From an uncultured Acidobacteriota bacterium (GTDB lineage: Bacteria; Acidobacteriota; Thermoanaerobaculia; Gp7-AA8): DNA of 50,744 nt. The DNA lies in NCBI GenBank assembly GCA_937870635.1, contig CALMZP010000169.1:1-50744 (forward strand), written 5' to 3'. Both the position numbers and the translations under genes were made by a program. Under the pieces are notes generated by a model that did no database searches, was not told the origin of the DNA, and worked only from the letters and a program-made list of their open reading frames with translations. Shown in pieces: positions 8,815 to 17,345 of this stretch; the stretch's first letter is position 1, and each line of letters opens with the position of its first letter.

Positions 8815-8847
8815 GGAGGGTCTCCTGGCGGGGACCCTCCTGATTTT
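8815..8847 (+). terminator. Intrinsic terminator after the Spy-like gene
   Basis: GGAGGGTCTCC (8815-8825) pairs with GGGGACCCTCC (8830-8840) across a TGGC loop, with one G-T pair, and is followed by TGATTTT. It lies 22 bases after the stop at 8793 and separates this operon from the fragment at 8953. Confidence 0.75.
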
Positions 8848-8952
8848 GGCGATGGGGGATCGAGAGCCATTGCGTTCGCGAGATCTGTCTGGCGATCCCC
8901 TCGAGAATCGGGCCATCGAGCGGGCCCGAAGCGGCGATGGTGACTCGAGGGA

Positions 8953-9126
8953 ATGCTGCGCTCGCTGAACGAAGTCCACGCGAACATGCAGCGGGAGTTC
9001 AGCGAGACGCACGCGGAGATCGAACAGGTTCTCACGCCTCAGCAGCGCGAGAAGTTCCGCAGGATGCACCGCCGGTGGCACCGGCCCAGAGGCGCTGACG
9101 GGGGAGCTTCGGCGCGATCGCGGTGA
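8953..9126 (+). pseudogene. Fragment of a second LTxxQ (Spy-like) protein
   Basis: A 57-codon open frame from ATG 8953 encodes MLRSLNEVHANMQREFSETH, then AEIEQVLTPQQREKFRRMH and a basic His/Arg tail. This matches the last helix and second LTxxQ motif of Spy/CpxP-type or heavy-metal-sensor proteins. There is no signal peptide or first half: an in-frame TGA at 8941 blocks extension upstream. GAGGGA lies immediately before the ATG, too close for an efficient ribosome site. It is most likely the 3' remnant of a duplicate of the neighbouring Spy-like gene, though a small expressed cytoplasmic helix cannot be excluded. Confidence 0.5.
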
Positions 9127-9229
9127 GTAGCCGGGCTTTGGATTCGAGAAGACAGACGGATAAACCGGCCTGACTTTTCGCCGAACATTCACGCTGCGAC
9201 TCGACCGTTCGACCCTTGACCTTGCGAAG

Positions 9230-9275
9230 TTGGACCTTGGGACCCGGCTTCAAGTTCCAGGGTCCCAGGGTCCAA
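9230..9275 (+). repeat. 16-bp near-perfect inverted repeat
   Basis: TTGGACCTTGGGACCC (9230-9245) and GGGTCCCAGGGTCCAA (9260-9275) pair at 15 of 16 positions across a 14-base loop. Related GGACCTT and GGGTCC units lie on both sides (9211-9288). It sits in the ~200-base space before the translocase-HEAT gene, where a promoter or leader would be. It may be a REP-like element or a regulatory hairpin. Confidence 0.6.
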
Positions 9276-9328
9276 GGTCCGGGGTCCAACGCCCGCCGGA
9301 CGCACCGCAGTACAATAACCATCTCCAA

Positions 9329-12214
9329 ATGGAATCGGATGTGACTGTTCAGCCGGCGGGCGACCGCATCGGCGGAGTTCTGCGCCGTTTGCTCAGCCGC
9401 TTCGGTGTGCATTTGCGGAAAGGGGAAGCCGGGCCGGCGATCCTTCTCTTTCTCACATTCTTCCTTCTCATCACTTTCCAATACACGACGAAGAGCGTCC
9501 GGCAGTCGACCTTCATCAACAGCCTCGGCGCGGAGAAGCTCCCGTACGTCTACCTCTTCATCGCCGTCTCCTCGTACCCGTTCCTGCGGCTGTTCGGCCG
9601 CTTCGCGGACGCGATGCGGCGCGACACACTGATCATCGCCACGTGTGTTTTCACTGCTTCGACGATGGCCGGCTTCTGGCTTCTGTTCGAATATCCGTGG
9701 CAATGGGTGCCCTTCGCCTTCTACGTCTGGATCTCGATCACCACCGTGATGATGGTGAGTCAGTTCTGGTCCTTCTCGAGCCACGTGTTCGATCCGCGTC
9801 AGGCCCGGCGGCTCTTTGCCTTCATCGGCGCGGGCGGCCTCCTCGGCGGCGTCATCGGAGGACAGGTCGCGAAGTTCGCGACACGCCTGGTTGGAACGAG
9901 CTATGCGCTGCTGGTCGCCGGCGGCATTCTGCTTCTGCTGGCGGTGCTTATCTGGATGGCGCGGCGTGTTCGGACGGTTGACGACCGTCGCGTTGCCGGC
10001 GCTGCCGGGCTGGCGCCGCTCGACGAAGCGCGCGGCGGCTTCGAGCTGCTGCGCCAGTCGCCGCACCTGAAGAGCATCGCGGCCATCATGCTGCTTACGG
10101 TCGTCGTCGCGCAGATCGTCGATCTGCAGTTCAACTGGGCGGTGCAGCAGTCGACGACGACGCTCGATCAGCGGACGGCCTTCTTCGGAAACTTCTACAG
10201 CATCATCGGGATCATGGCCTTCGTCTTCCAGCTGATCTTCACGGCGCGCATTCACGGCAGGCTGGGAGTCGGATTCGCGATGCGCGTTCTCCCGGTCGCG
10301 ATGGCCATCGGCACCCTGGCCATGCTCGTCGCCGCCGCGGGTGCGCCGGAGCTGATCCTCGCTGCCGCCCTCGTGCTGAAGACCGGCGAAAACGGGGTCC
10401 GCTACTCGCTCGACCAGGCTACGCGCGAGCTTCTCTTTCTGCCGATCCCTTCCCGCGCGCGCGTCAAGGCCAAGGCCTTCATCGACGTCTTCGTGCAGCG
10501 ATCGGCAAAGGGTGTCGCGGCTCTCCTGCTGCTTCCCGTTGCGTTCGGCGTGATGACGCCGCCTCAGGCCGGATGGATCTCCGTGGCGCTCATTGTGATG
10601 TGGCTGGCCGCGACGGTCGTGGCGCGGCGGCATTACGTCGCGTCGTTCCAGGCGGGTCTGAAGCAGAAGAACGTGACCGCGGGCGCAGTCGACCTGAGTG
10701 ACGCCACCGCTCTCCAACTGGTCGTCCAGGCGCTCGGAAGCACGGATGCCCATCAGGTCATTCACGCCCTCCATCTGCTTCAGAAGAACGATCGCGCCAA
10801 TCTCGTTCACCCGCTACTCCTGTACCACGACAGTGCGCCCGTTAGACGGGCGACTTTGCGTCTCCTCGCAACCGCGGGGCGTTCGGATGCGCTTCCGCTC
10901 ATCGCACGTTCTCTGTCCGATCCCGACACCAGCGTTCGGGCAGAGGCGGTGATGGCGGTAGCGGCTTTGCGGAAGACGGATGCCACGTCGCTCATGGCGC
11001 CGTATCTCGACTCGAACGAGCCGCGCCTCGTCTCGGCTGCCATTGTCGCCGTCTGCAAACATGGAGACGACTCGATCAAGCGCCGCGCCGACCGGGCGTT
11101 CGAACAGCTGCTGGCTGATGACGACCCCGACGCGCGGGCCGAGGCGGCGAGGGCCGCGGGTGCGGTGGCGATGCCGGGAGAGGCGCACGCGCTCACCTCG
11201 CTGCTCGGCGACCGGGACGCGGACGTGGTGCGGGCAGCGATCGGCGCGGTTCGCAGACGCGTGGTCGCCAACGGTCCGTCGCCGATTTACGCGGCTTCGC
11301 TCATCTCTCTTCTCGATGACCGCCGTCTCAAGCACGATGCCCGGCAGGCGCTGATCGCTTTCGGCGAGCCGGTCATCCCGGCGCTGCTTCATTTCATGAA
11401 CAGTCCGGACGAGCGGATCTGGGTTCGCCGCGCGATTCCCAAGACGATCGCCATGATCGGGGGCCCGACCGCTGCCGCGGCGCTGGCGACATCTCTGCGC
11501 GCAGCCGCCGACGCATTTCTGCGGCGGAAGATCATTGAGGGACTGGGGGCGATATCCGAAAGCGGCGGCCGGTCTCAGGATGAGCGCGAGATTGCCGCGG
11601 CCATCGCCTCCGAGAGCGAACGCTATTTCCGGGCGCTTGCATCGCTGACGGCGCTGGGATCGATGAAGCACGCTGAGATGTGCGGGCCGATCGTGTCGTG
11701 GGATGAGGAACAGTACGCACCGACTCTCCTCGACCGTCTTCTCAGCGAGCGCATGTCCGACGCCGTCGGCAATCTCTTCGGGCTTCTGGCCCTCACCGGC
11801 GATCGCCGGAATCTGCGCGATGCGCATCGGAGCTTGACTAGTGGAAACCCGGGTGTCGTCGGAAACGCCGTCGAGTATCTCGACAACACCCTCGCCCCCG
11901 CGCTGAAACGGTTCGTGCTCCCGGTCGTCGAAGATCATCCGCTCGACGAACGCCTGCACGCCGCTAACAGACTGTTTTCCATCGCCGTCGGCTCCCGCTT
12001 CGACGTCCTCGGGGCACTCGTGGAAGAGTCGTTGACGCAGGATGGCACCGGATCGGGGTGGGGGGCGGCGGCGATGTACGAGGTCTATGCATCGCGGACG
12101 GCACGGCTTTACCACGCCGTTCAAAGAGTCAGAGGCAGCGAGCTCGCCGATCCGTTGTCGCGTGAGACAGCGGACTGGATCGCCGGGCGGATCGATCTCG
12201 TCAGCGCGACCTGA
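9329..12214 (+). CDS. ATP/ADP-translocase-like (Npt1/Npt2-type) transporter fused to HEAT repeats
   Basis: A 961-aa membrane protein from ATG 9329. Residues ~35-440 form about a dozen membrane spans of the nucleotide-transporter (NTT/MFS) type: FLTFFLLITFQYTTKSVRQS, AVSSYPFLRLFGRFAD, then ARRLFAFIGAGGLLGGVIGG and late spans before ARRHYVAS. Residues ~455-940 are tandem HEAT-like repeats (for example HQVIHALHLLQKN, PVRRATLRLLATAG, SVRAEAVMAVAALR, DARAEAARAAGAV). NTT proteins exchange ATP/ADP or import nucleotides in obligate intracellular bacteria; free-living bacteria carry HEAT-fused relatives of unknown role. The gene is followed after 14 bases by a cNMP-binding protein and heads a co-directional cluster, suggesting nucleotide-responsive transport or signalling at the inner membrane. 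The true substrate is not known. Confidence 0.85.
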   Translation: MESDVTVQPAGDRIGGVLRRLLSRFGVHLRKGEAGPAILLFLTFFLLITFQYTTKSVRQSTFINSLGAEKLPYVYLFIAVSSYPFLRLFGRFADAMRRDTLIIATCVFTASTMAGFWLLFEYPWQWVPFAFYVWISITTVMMVSQFWSFSSHVFDPRQARRLFAFIGAGGLLGGVIGGQVAKFATRLVGTSYALLVAGGILLLLAVLIWMARRVRTVDDRRVAGAAGLAPLDEARGGFELLRQSPHLKSIAAIMLLTVVVAQIVDLQFNWAVQQSTTTLDQRTAFFGNFYSIIGIMAFVFQLIFTARIHGRLGVGFAMRVLPVAMAIGTLAMLVAAAGAPELILAAALVLKTGENGVRYSLDQATRELLFLPIPSRARVKAKAFIDVFVQRSAKGVAALLLLPVAFGVMTPPQAGWISVALIVMWLAATVVARRHYVASFQAGLKQKNVTAGAVDLSDATALQLVVQALGSTDAHQVIHALHLLQKNDRANLVHPLLLYHDSAPVRRATLRLLATAGRSDALPLIARSLSDPDTSVRAEAVMAVAALRKTDATSLMAPYLDSNEPRLVSAAIVAVCKHGDDSIKRRADRAFEQLLADDDPDARAEAARAAGAVAMPGEAHALTSLLGDRDADVVRAAIGAVRRRVVANGPSPIYAASLISLLDDRRLKHDARQALIAFGEPVIPALLHFMNSPDERIWVRRAIPKTIAMIGGPTAAAALATSLRAAADAFLRRKIIEGLGAISESGGRSQDEREIAAAIASESERYFRALASLTALGSMKHAEMCGPIVSWDEEQYAPTLLDRLLSERMSDAVGNLFGLLALTGDRRNLRDAHRSLTSGNPGVVGNAVEYLDNTLAPALKRFVLPVVEDHPLDERLHAANRLFSIAVGSRFDVLGALVEESLTQDGTGSGWGAAAMYEVYASRTARLYHAVQRVRGSELADPLSRETADWIAGRIDLVSAT

Positions 12215-12228
12215 GGCAGGAAGAGGAC

Positions 12229-12657
12229 ATGGCTGAACTGGCGAGAATCGAAACGGTCGTCCTGCTGCAGAGCGTCGATTTCTTCAGCGCCTGCACCGCG
12301 GAGGAAGTACTGCGGATCGCGTCGATCGCACACGAACGCCGCGTTCCGGCCGGTGAAGAGCTCTTTCGCGAGCGCGATCCCGCCGACACGCTTTACTGCG
12401 TCGTGCGGGGAGAGATCGAGGTCCGCGGCCGCGACGGGCGGACCGAGGTGGCTGGACCGCTGCAGACCGCGGGATTGTTCGATCTGCTGAGCGGCCGGCT
12501 GCACGGAGTCCGCGCGGTCGCGCGAACCGAGGCGCTGCTGCTTGCAATCGGAGCAGACGACTTTTTCGATCTGCTCTCGAACAACATCGAGCTGGTGAAG
12601 TCGTTGTTCCGGCATCTGATTCTCCGCATCGATCAGGATGGGAAAGGGAACGGTTGA
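12229..12657 (+). CDS. Single-domain cyclic nucleotide-binding protein
   Basis: A 142-aa protein that is almost wholly one cNMP-binding domain (residues ~12-135): LLQSVDFFSACTAEEVLRIA, RRVPAGEELFRERDPADTLY, CVVRGEIEVRGR and the phosphate-cassette position GLFDLLSGRLHGVRAVA. The cassette lacks the classical E and R of cAMP-binding sites, so ligand affinity is uncertain. There is no DNA-binding helix, unlike CRP. AGGAAGAGG precedes ATG 12229. Being 14 bases after the HEAT-fused transporter, and overlapping the next gene by one base (TGATG), it probably acts as a sensing subunit of that complex. Confidence 0.85.
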   Translation: MAELARIETVVLLQSVDFFSACTAEEVLRIASIAHERRVPAGEELFRERDPADTLYCVVRGEIEVRGRDGRTEVAGPLQTAGLFDLLSGRLHGVRAVARTEALLLAIGADDFFDLLSNNIELVKSLFRHLILRIDQDGKGNG

Positions 12658-14777
12658 TGCTGTCGCGTGCGCACGCTTTTCTGCTGTCGCTCGTTCTGTT
12701 TGCGGCCCCGCTGCATGCCGCCGCGCAGCGCGTGGTCGCCGTCGGTGACATCCACGGTGAGTACGAAGGACTGGTCTCGATTCTGAAGAAGGCGGGGATC
12801 ATCGACGACAGGCTGCGGTGGGCCGGCAAACGAACCATCCTCGTCCAGACCGGTGACTATCTCGATCGCGGCCCTGACGTCCGGAAGGTGATGGACCTTC
12901 TGATGTCGCTCGAGAGAGCGGCGGGGCGATCGCGCGGCAAAGCCATCGTGCTTCTCGGAAATCACGAGCTGATGAATCTGACGTCGGCGCTGCAGGACGC
13001 GAACCCGGCGGCGTACGCGGCTTTCGCCGATCGAGGTTCGGAGCGACGCCGGAAGGGAGCTTACAAGGCCTATCTGGAACTGCACACGCGCCTGTCCGAC
13101 CGTTATCAGCGGCCACCGTGGCGCCTCCTCGACGAGAGCGCCTGGATGGAGCAGCACCCTGCCGGATACGTCGAGTATCAGCAGGCCCTCACCCGCAACG
13201 GGAAATACGGCCGGTGGCTGCGCAGCAAGACGGTGGTTGCCAAAGTGGAGGGCACGGTGTTCGTCCACGGCGGCATCAGTCCGAAAGCCGATCTCACGAC
13301 CATGGACGAGATCAACAAGCGCGTCCGCATCGAGATCGAAGGGTTCGACCGCATCCGCGAGTACCTCGTCGCGCAGAAACTGATCCTCCCGTTCTTCACA
13401 TTCAGCGAGATCTCGAGCGTCGTCGATCTCGAGCTTCTTCTCCGCAGGGAAGAGGCGTCGGAGGAGATGCGCAAGGTGCTGAATGCGTTCAAGACGGTGC
13501 AGTACTGGACCATCTACGATCCGGAGGGACCGGTGTGGTTCCGCGGTTTCGGGAACTGGACCGAGGAAGAGGGAGCACAACACATCGGCGACCTGCTCGA
13601 GAAGTTCCAGGCGCGACGGTTCGTCGTCGGGCACACGATTCCCGAGGACGCGAGCCGCATCCGATCGAGATTCGACGGCCGGGTCTTTCTCATCGACACG
13701 GGGATGCTGCGCAATTACGCGAAGGATGGGCGTCCGGCAGCGCTGGAGATCATCGGCGATACGCCCGTGGCGATCTACGAGAGCGGGCGTGTGGTGCTCA
13801 GCGGCAATGCTCCGCAATCGAGCCGTCGTGCGGCACCATCGTCATCCGCATTCGTCCGCGCGTCGTTCTCACTCGATGACCAGTCTCCCGCTTCGGCGCC
13901 GTTTGTCTGGCTCGGGCCGGACGACACGACGCTGCCGTTCCGAACGTCGGAGGAAGTCGCGGAGTTTCTTCGCACGGCGAAGCCCGTCAAAGTCGATCGC
14001 CAGAAGCTTCAGGGAGTGACGAAGCCGCAGAAACTGCTGGTGCAGAACGGCACCGTGCGCGCTCGCGCCGTGTTTCGCTCGTTTCATCGCGAGGAGGAGA
14101 ACGCGCACTGGGAGTCGGGCGTGTTCACGATCTTCCTCCGCGATACGTGGAAGTCGGAGATTGCGGCCTACCAGCTGGCGCTCCTGCTCGGGCTCGACAC
14201 CGTCCCGCCGACGGTTCCCTGGGAGTTGAAACGGAGGCGGGGGTCACTGCAGCTCTGGATCGAGAATGCGAAATGGGGATTTCACCCTTCCGGCACGCAG
14301 GTTCCCAGCGATCCCGATCTCTGGGCGCGCGAAGAGGAAAAGATGCGCGTTTTCGACGCGCTCATCGGAAACACGGACCGGCACGAGGCGAACGTCCTTC
14401 TGGACTCGCGGGGGAAGGTATGGTGGATCGATCACAGCCGTAGCTTCGGCCGCGAGAAAGAATTGTTGAAGCCCGAGGCGATCCGTCGGTGCGAGCGGAA
14501 GTTGTGGGAAGGGTTGAACCGCATCAGTCCTGAAGCGATCGCCGCGCGGCTCACTCACTGGATGAGTGTGAAAGAGATCGATGCGCTCCTCGAGCGGCGA
14601 CTGCGCCTGATCGCCCTCATCGACGAGAGAATCAGGACTGAGGGCGAGAAGGCGGTTCTGTTCACCATCGGCGTGGACGAAGGGCCGTTGCGTAGCGTTC
14701 CGCGATCCGCCCGCAACCCGTTCGCGTCGCTGGAGACCCTGACCTCCGGGATTCCGATGGCACCGCACACGCGCTGA
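12657..14777 (+). CDS. Metallophosphatase fused to a PI3K/HipA-like kinase domain
   Basis: A 706-aa protein beginning with a signal-like segment (MLSRAHAFLLSLVLFAAPLH). Residues ~28-360 are a PPP-type metallophosphatase: GDIHGE, GDYLDRG, GNHE, then FVHGG and VVGHT supply the metal ligands. After a linker, residues ~430-690 resemble the atypical kinase fold of PI3/4K, actin-fragmin kinase and HipA: FDALIGNTDRHEANVLL matches the D-x-H-x-x-N catalytic loop and WWIDHSRSFG the metal-binding DxG region. Opposing phosphatase and kinase activities in one chain recall AceK, but neither is proven here. If secreted, the kinase would lack ATP unless the neighbouring translocase-like protein supplies nucleotide. 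Start ATG 12657 overlaps the previous stop; TTG 12654 is an alternative. Confidence 0.8.
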   Translation: MLSRAHAFLLSLVLFAAPLHAAAQRVVAVGDIHGEYEGLVSILKKAGIIDDRLRWAGKRTILVQTGDYLDRGPDVRKVMDLLMSLERAAGRSRGKAIVLLGNHELMNLTSALQDANPAAYAAFADRGSERRRKGAYKAYLELHTRLSDRYQRPPWRLLDESAWMEQHPAGYVEYQQALTRNGKYGRWLRSKTVVAKVEGTVFVHGGISPKADLTTMDEINKRVRIEIEGFDRIREYLVAQKLILPFFTFSEISSVVDLELLLRREEASEEMRKVLNAFKTVQYWTIYDPEGPVWFRGFGNWTEEEGAQHIGDLLEKFQARRFVVGHTIPEDASRIRSRFDGRVFLIDTGMLRNYAKDGRPAALEIIGDTPVAIYESGRVVLSGNAPQSSRRAAPSSSAFVRASFSLDDQSPASAPFVWLGPDDTTLPFRTSEEVAEFLRTAKPVKVDRQKLQGVTKPQKLLVQNGTVRARAVFRSFHREEENAHWESGVFTIFLRDTWKSEIAAYQLALLLGLDTVPPTVPWELKRRRGSLQLWIENAKWGFHPSGTQVPSDPDLWAREEEKMRVFDALIGNTDRHEANVLLDSRGKVWWIDHSRSFGREKELLKPEAIRRCERKLWEGLNRISPEAIAARLTHWMSVKEIDALLERRLRLIALIDERIRTEGEKAVLFTIGVDEGPLRSVPRSARNPFASLETLTSGIPMAPHTR

Positions 14778-14795
14778 TCGGCGAGGTTTCTTCTG

Positions 14796-16898
14796 TTGCG
14801 GAAGAGCGAGTTCATCCAGCAGCTTCGAACACTCGCCGGCACTCGGGTGTCCGGCCTGGATGATTCGTGCAAGAGCGAGATCATGCAGAGCCTTGCCGCG
14901 GAGCTGGTCTCGCGAAGCGGCGGGCTGCCCGAGATCGAATGGGTGCCGTTCGTCACCGGCCGCCGTCCTGTCGACGAGGCCTCCTTCCCCGGCCTCGGAT
15001 CGAGCGACAAGGTTGCGCTGATCCTCGACTCGATCCCGTCAGGAGAAAACAAGGCGTTTCTGCTCTATCGCCTGAGCGACATTCCGGCGGAGGATGCGGC
15101 ACGGTACGCGGTGCGGCTGTCACTGTCGCCAGCCGGCCCGTGGGGTGACGTGAGCTCGGAGCCGATGCCGGAGTGGAACGAAAGGGCGATCCAGCCGCTC
15201 GGGTTCGGCCGGACAGCAGATGAACAGCCGGTTCTGACTCCAGTCGATCTCTCCGCTTCGCGTGACGGCTGCCTGGTCGTTGCCCTCGATCCGCGGGATC
15301 TTGCCTTCGATGGAGCCTTCACGTTCGAGCACTTCTTCATGCAGCAGGTTCGTGCCGAGATCGTTCTCTTCAAAGATGACGTGGCGGTGTCCGCTTCACA
15401 GATGATGATCGACGTCTCTGACGCGCGGCGGATAGGATCACTTTACCGGCGTGTGATCGATCGCGTCGTTGCCATCGACACAGCGAAACAGGCGCGCGCG
15501 CACGGGCTCGATCGCCTCGATGTGTCCTGCCATCCGTGGTACCCCGTGCTGCTCATCGGCTTGGAGAAGACCGCGCTCTACATGCGCGCCCTCGCGGAGG
15601 ACATCGTCCGCAAGCAGCGGCATCTCACCGACCCCGGCTGGCTACTCAAGGTCGGGATCTACCTCGAGTTGCTGACGTGCCTGGGGATCTTCGACGCGGT
15701 GCGCGAAGACGTGGACGATGCGCTCGCGCCGGAAGAGCGGGCCGCTTATGAATCCGCGGCGGATTTCGCTCCGATCCGCGAAGCGGTGAACGCGTCGGCA
15801 TGGAAAGACGTGTGGGCACATCGCCAGATCGCGATGCCTCCGCGCGGCTCGCGACCCGGACCCAAGATTGCGGCGAAGAACCTTCTCGCCAAGAAGGCGG
15901 CCACGCTCGCATTTCTCGAGGCTCACCATCACGACCTCCGGCATGCCATCCGACTGGCCGGAGCGAACGATCACAATGCGCAGGAGACCTGGCACCGCGT
16001 TTTCCGCGACGCGGAGCGCGCGGTGCTCCGCAAGACGCCTGCAGCGTTCGCTGAACTCGAGGCTTTCCCGGCGAAAGCTCAGGAGTTCATCCTGTGGCAC
16101 CGGAAAGGTGTGTTCAGCGGTTTGTCTCTTCCCACCGTGTCCTCATGGTTCGGTGATCAGGACGGTCTCTACGCGAATGCATGCAATCAATACCGCGCGT
16201 CGATGAACGAAGTGGCCGAATGGGCCAAGCAGGAAGGCCTGATGGACCACACGGGAAGCGAATGTATTCCGGAAGCGGTGAGCCTGCTCAAGACGATGAT
16301 GGAGGGGAGAGAGGAAGCGCTCATGCAGCTGCAGCGGCGCGACGGTTACGCGGGCACCGATGATCTGCCAGCCGGTCCCGTGTGCCTGCGAGCGGCAGCG
16401 CCCGGTACGATCGTCGCCCTCCTCCGCTCCATTCCGATCTTCGGCGCGCTGACCGATGACGAGATCCGCCAGCTGGCCTCGACGATCCGGCCGATCGAGC
16501 TGGGGCCCGTCGAGCGCATCATCGTGCAGGGGCGAAAAGGGACGTCGCTCTTCATCGTCGCCGAGGGGAATCTCGAGGTGATGGTGCGCCAGAAAGATGG
16601 CGTCGACCTTCGCGTAGCGATGCTCGAGCAGGGCTCGGTGTTCGGTGAGATGTCCCTTCTGACGGGGCAGCGGCGGAGCGCCACCGTTCGTTCGATCGAG
16701 ACCGCGGTCGTCTACGAAGTCGGGCAGCAGCAGCTCGCCCCGATCCTCCGCTCGCGGCCCGCCGCGGTTCAGGAGCTCGCGGCAATCATGGCCCCGCGCC
16801 TTCACGCGACGGCGGCCGCGAGTCACGGATACGAATCACGCAAAGCTGTCGTCTCGCTGAGCCGCCGGATCCGTTCATTTCTGTTGTCGCCCATCTGA
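14796..16898 (+). CDS. Large unknown protein with C-terminal cNMP-binding domain
   Basis: A 700-aa cytoplasmic protein. Residues ~1-530 are unrecognised: an N-terminal mixed region (residues ~1-210) and a long helical middle with LRHAIRLAGANDHNAQETWH. Residues ~540-660 form a second cyclic nucleotide-binding domain (LLRSIPIFGALTDDEIRQLA, SLFIVAEGNLEVMVRQ) with a better-preserved cassette, GSVFGEMSLLTGQRRSATVR, containing the E and R that bind the cyclic phosphate. Thus this member of the cluster probably does bind cAMP or cGMP. The start is TTG 14796, 18 bases after the phosphatase-kinase stop, chosen for continuity of predicted helices. It ends with a basic helix. Confidence 0.75.
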   Translation: MRKSEFIQQLRTLAGTRVSGLDDSCKSEIMQSLAAELVSRSGGLPEIEWVPFVTGRRPVDEASFPGLGSSDKVALILDSIPSGENKAFLLYRLSDIPAEDAARYAVRLSLSPAGPWGDVSSEPMPEWNERAIQPLGFGRTADEQPVLTPVDLSASRDGCLVVALDPRDLAFDGAFTFEHFFMQQVRAEIVLFKDDVAVSASQMMIDVSDARRIGSLYRRVIDRVVAIDTAKQARAHGLDRLDVSCHPWYPVLLIGLEKTALYMRALAEDIVRKQRHLTDPGWLLKVGIYLELLTCLGIFDAVREDVDDALAPEERAAYESAADFAPIREAVNASAWKDVWAHRQIAMPPRGSRPGPKIAAKNLLAKKAATLAFLEAHHHDLRHAIRLAGANDHNAQETWHRVFRDAERAVLRKTPAAFAELEAFPAKAQEFILWHRKGVFSGLSLPTVSSWFGDQDGLYANACNQYRASMNEVAEWAKQEGLMDHTGSECIPEAVSLLKTMMEGREEALMQLQRRDGYAGTDDLPAGPVCLRAAAPGTIVALLRSIPIFGALTDDEIRQLASTIRPIELGPVERIIVQGRKGTSLFIVAEGNLEVMVRQKDGVDLRVAMLEQGSVFGEMSLLTGQRRSATVRSIETAVVYEVGQQQLAPILRSRPAAVQELAAIMAPRLHATAAASHGYESRKAVVSLSRRIRSFLLSPI

Positions 16899-16916
16899 CG
16901 CGTTGGAGGAGAGCTC

Positions 16917-17345
16917 ATGAGAATCGCGATCGGGGTCTTCTGTTGTTTCGCGGCGGTCGCCGCGTTCGCCGATGAGAAAGGCGAACGAACCGAGAACCGG
17001 ACGGGCGAGTGGTGGAAAACGATCGAGACGGACGAGGAGAAGTACATCTACCTCACCGGCCTGCGCGACGGCGCTCTTCTGGGCATGCTCTATTCGCTGC
17101 CGAAGAGCGCCGAGAACAGCCCCTGCCGTCCGAAGCTGATGCAGACCTATCTCCAGCGCGATACGGTGCTGGCGTCCGTCACGACCGCAGCGCTGGCCAG
17201 GATGCTGGATGAGTTCTATCAGGATCGCGCGAACGCCAGGGTCATGGTGCCCGCCGCAGTGTTCTACATTTCGCGCCGGCTGGCCGGCGACCCGCGCAAG
17301 GTTCTGCAGGACCTCCTGGAAAGCTTAAGAAAGAACGAAGGATGA
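16917..17345 (+). CDS. Small exported protein of the translocase/cNMP cluster
   Basis: A 142-aa protein with a signal peptide (MRIAIGVFCCFAAVAAFA). The mature part has the pattern GEWWKTIETDEEKYIYLTGL, then RDGALLGMLYSLP, and a helical end (KVLQDLLESLRKNEG), resembling small periplasmic proteins of the Rap1a-like type by size only. GGAGGAGAG precedes ATG 16917, which lies 18 bases after the cNMP-domain gene, so it belongs to the same transcript. A four-base ATGA overlap leads into the truncated gene at 17342. I do not recognise a family. Confidence 0.7.
   Translation: MRIAIGVFCCFAAVAAFADEKGERTENRTGEWWKTIETDEEKYIYLTGLRDGALLGMLYSLPKSAENSPCRPKLMQTYLQRDTVLASVTTAALARMLDEFYQDRANARVMVPAAVFYISRRLAGDPRKVLQDLLESLRKNEG

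Noticed and set aside
9032-12124. Long minus-strand open frames opposite the translocase-HEAT gene
   Set aside because: The products are low-complexity Arg/Asp/Glu/His-rich and do not resemble proteins; the plus-strand product has clear membrane spans and HEAT repeats.
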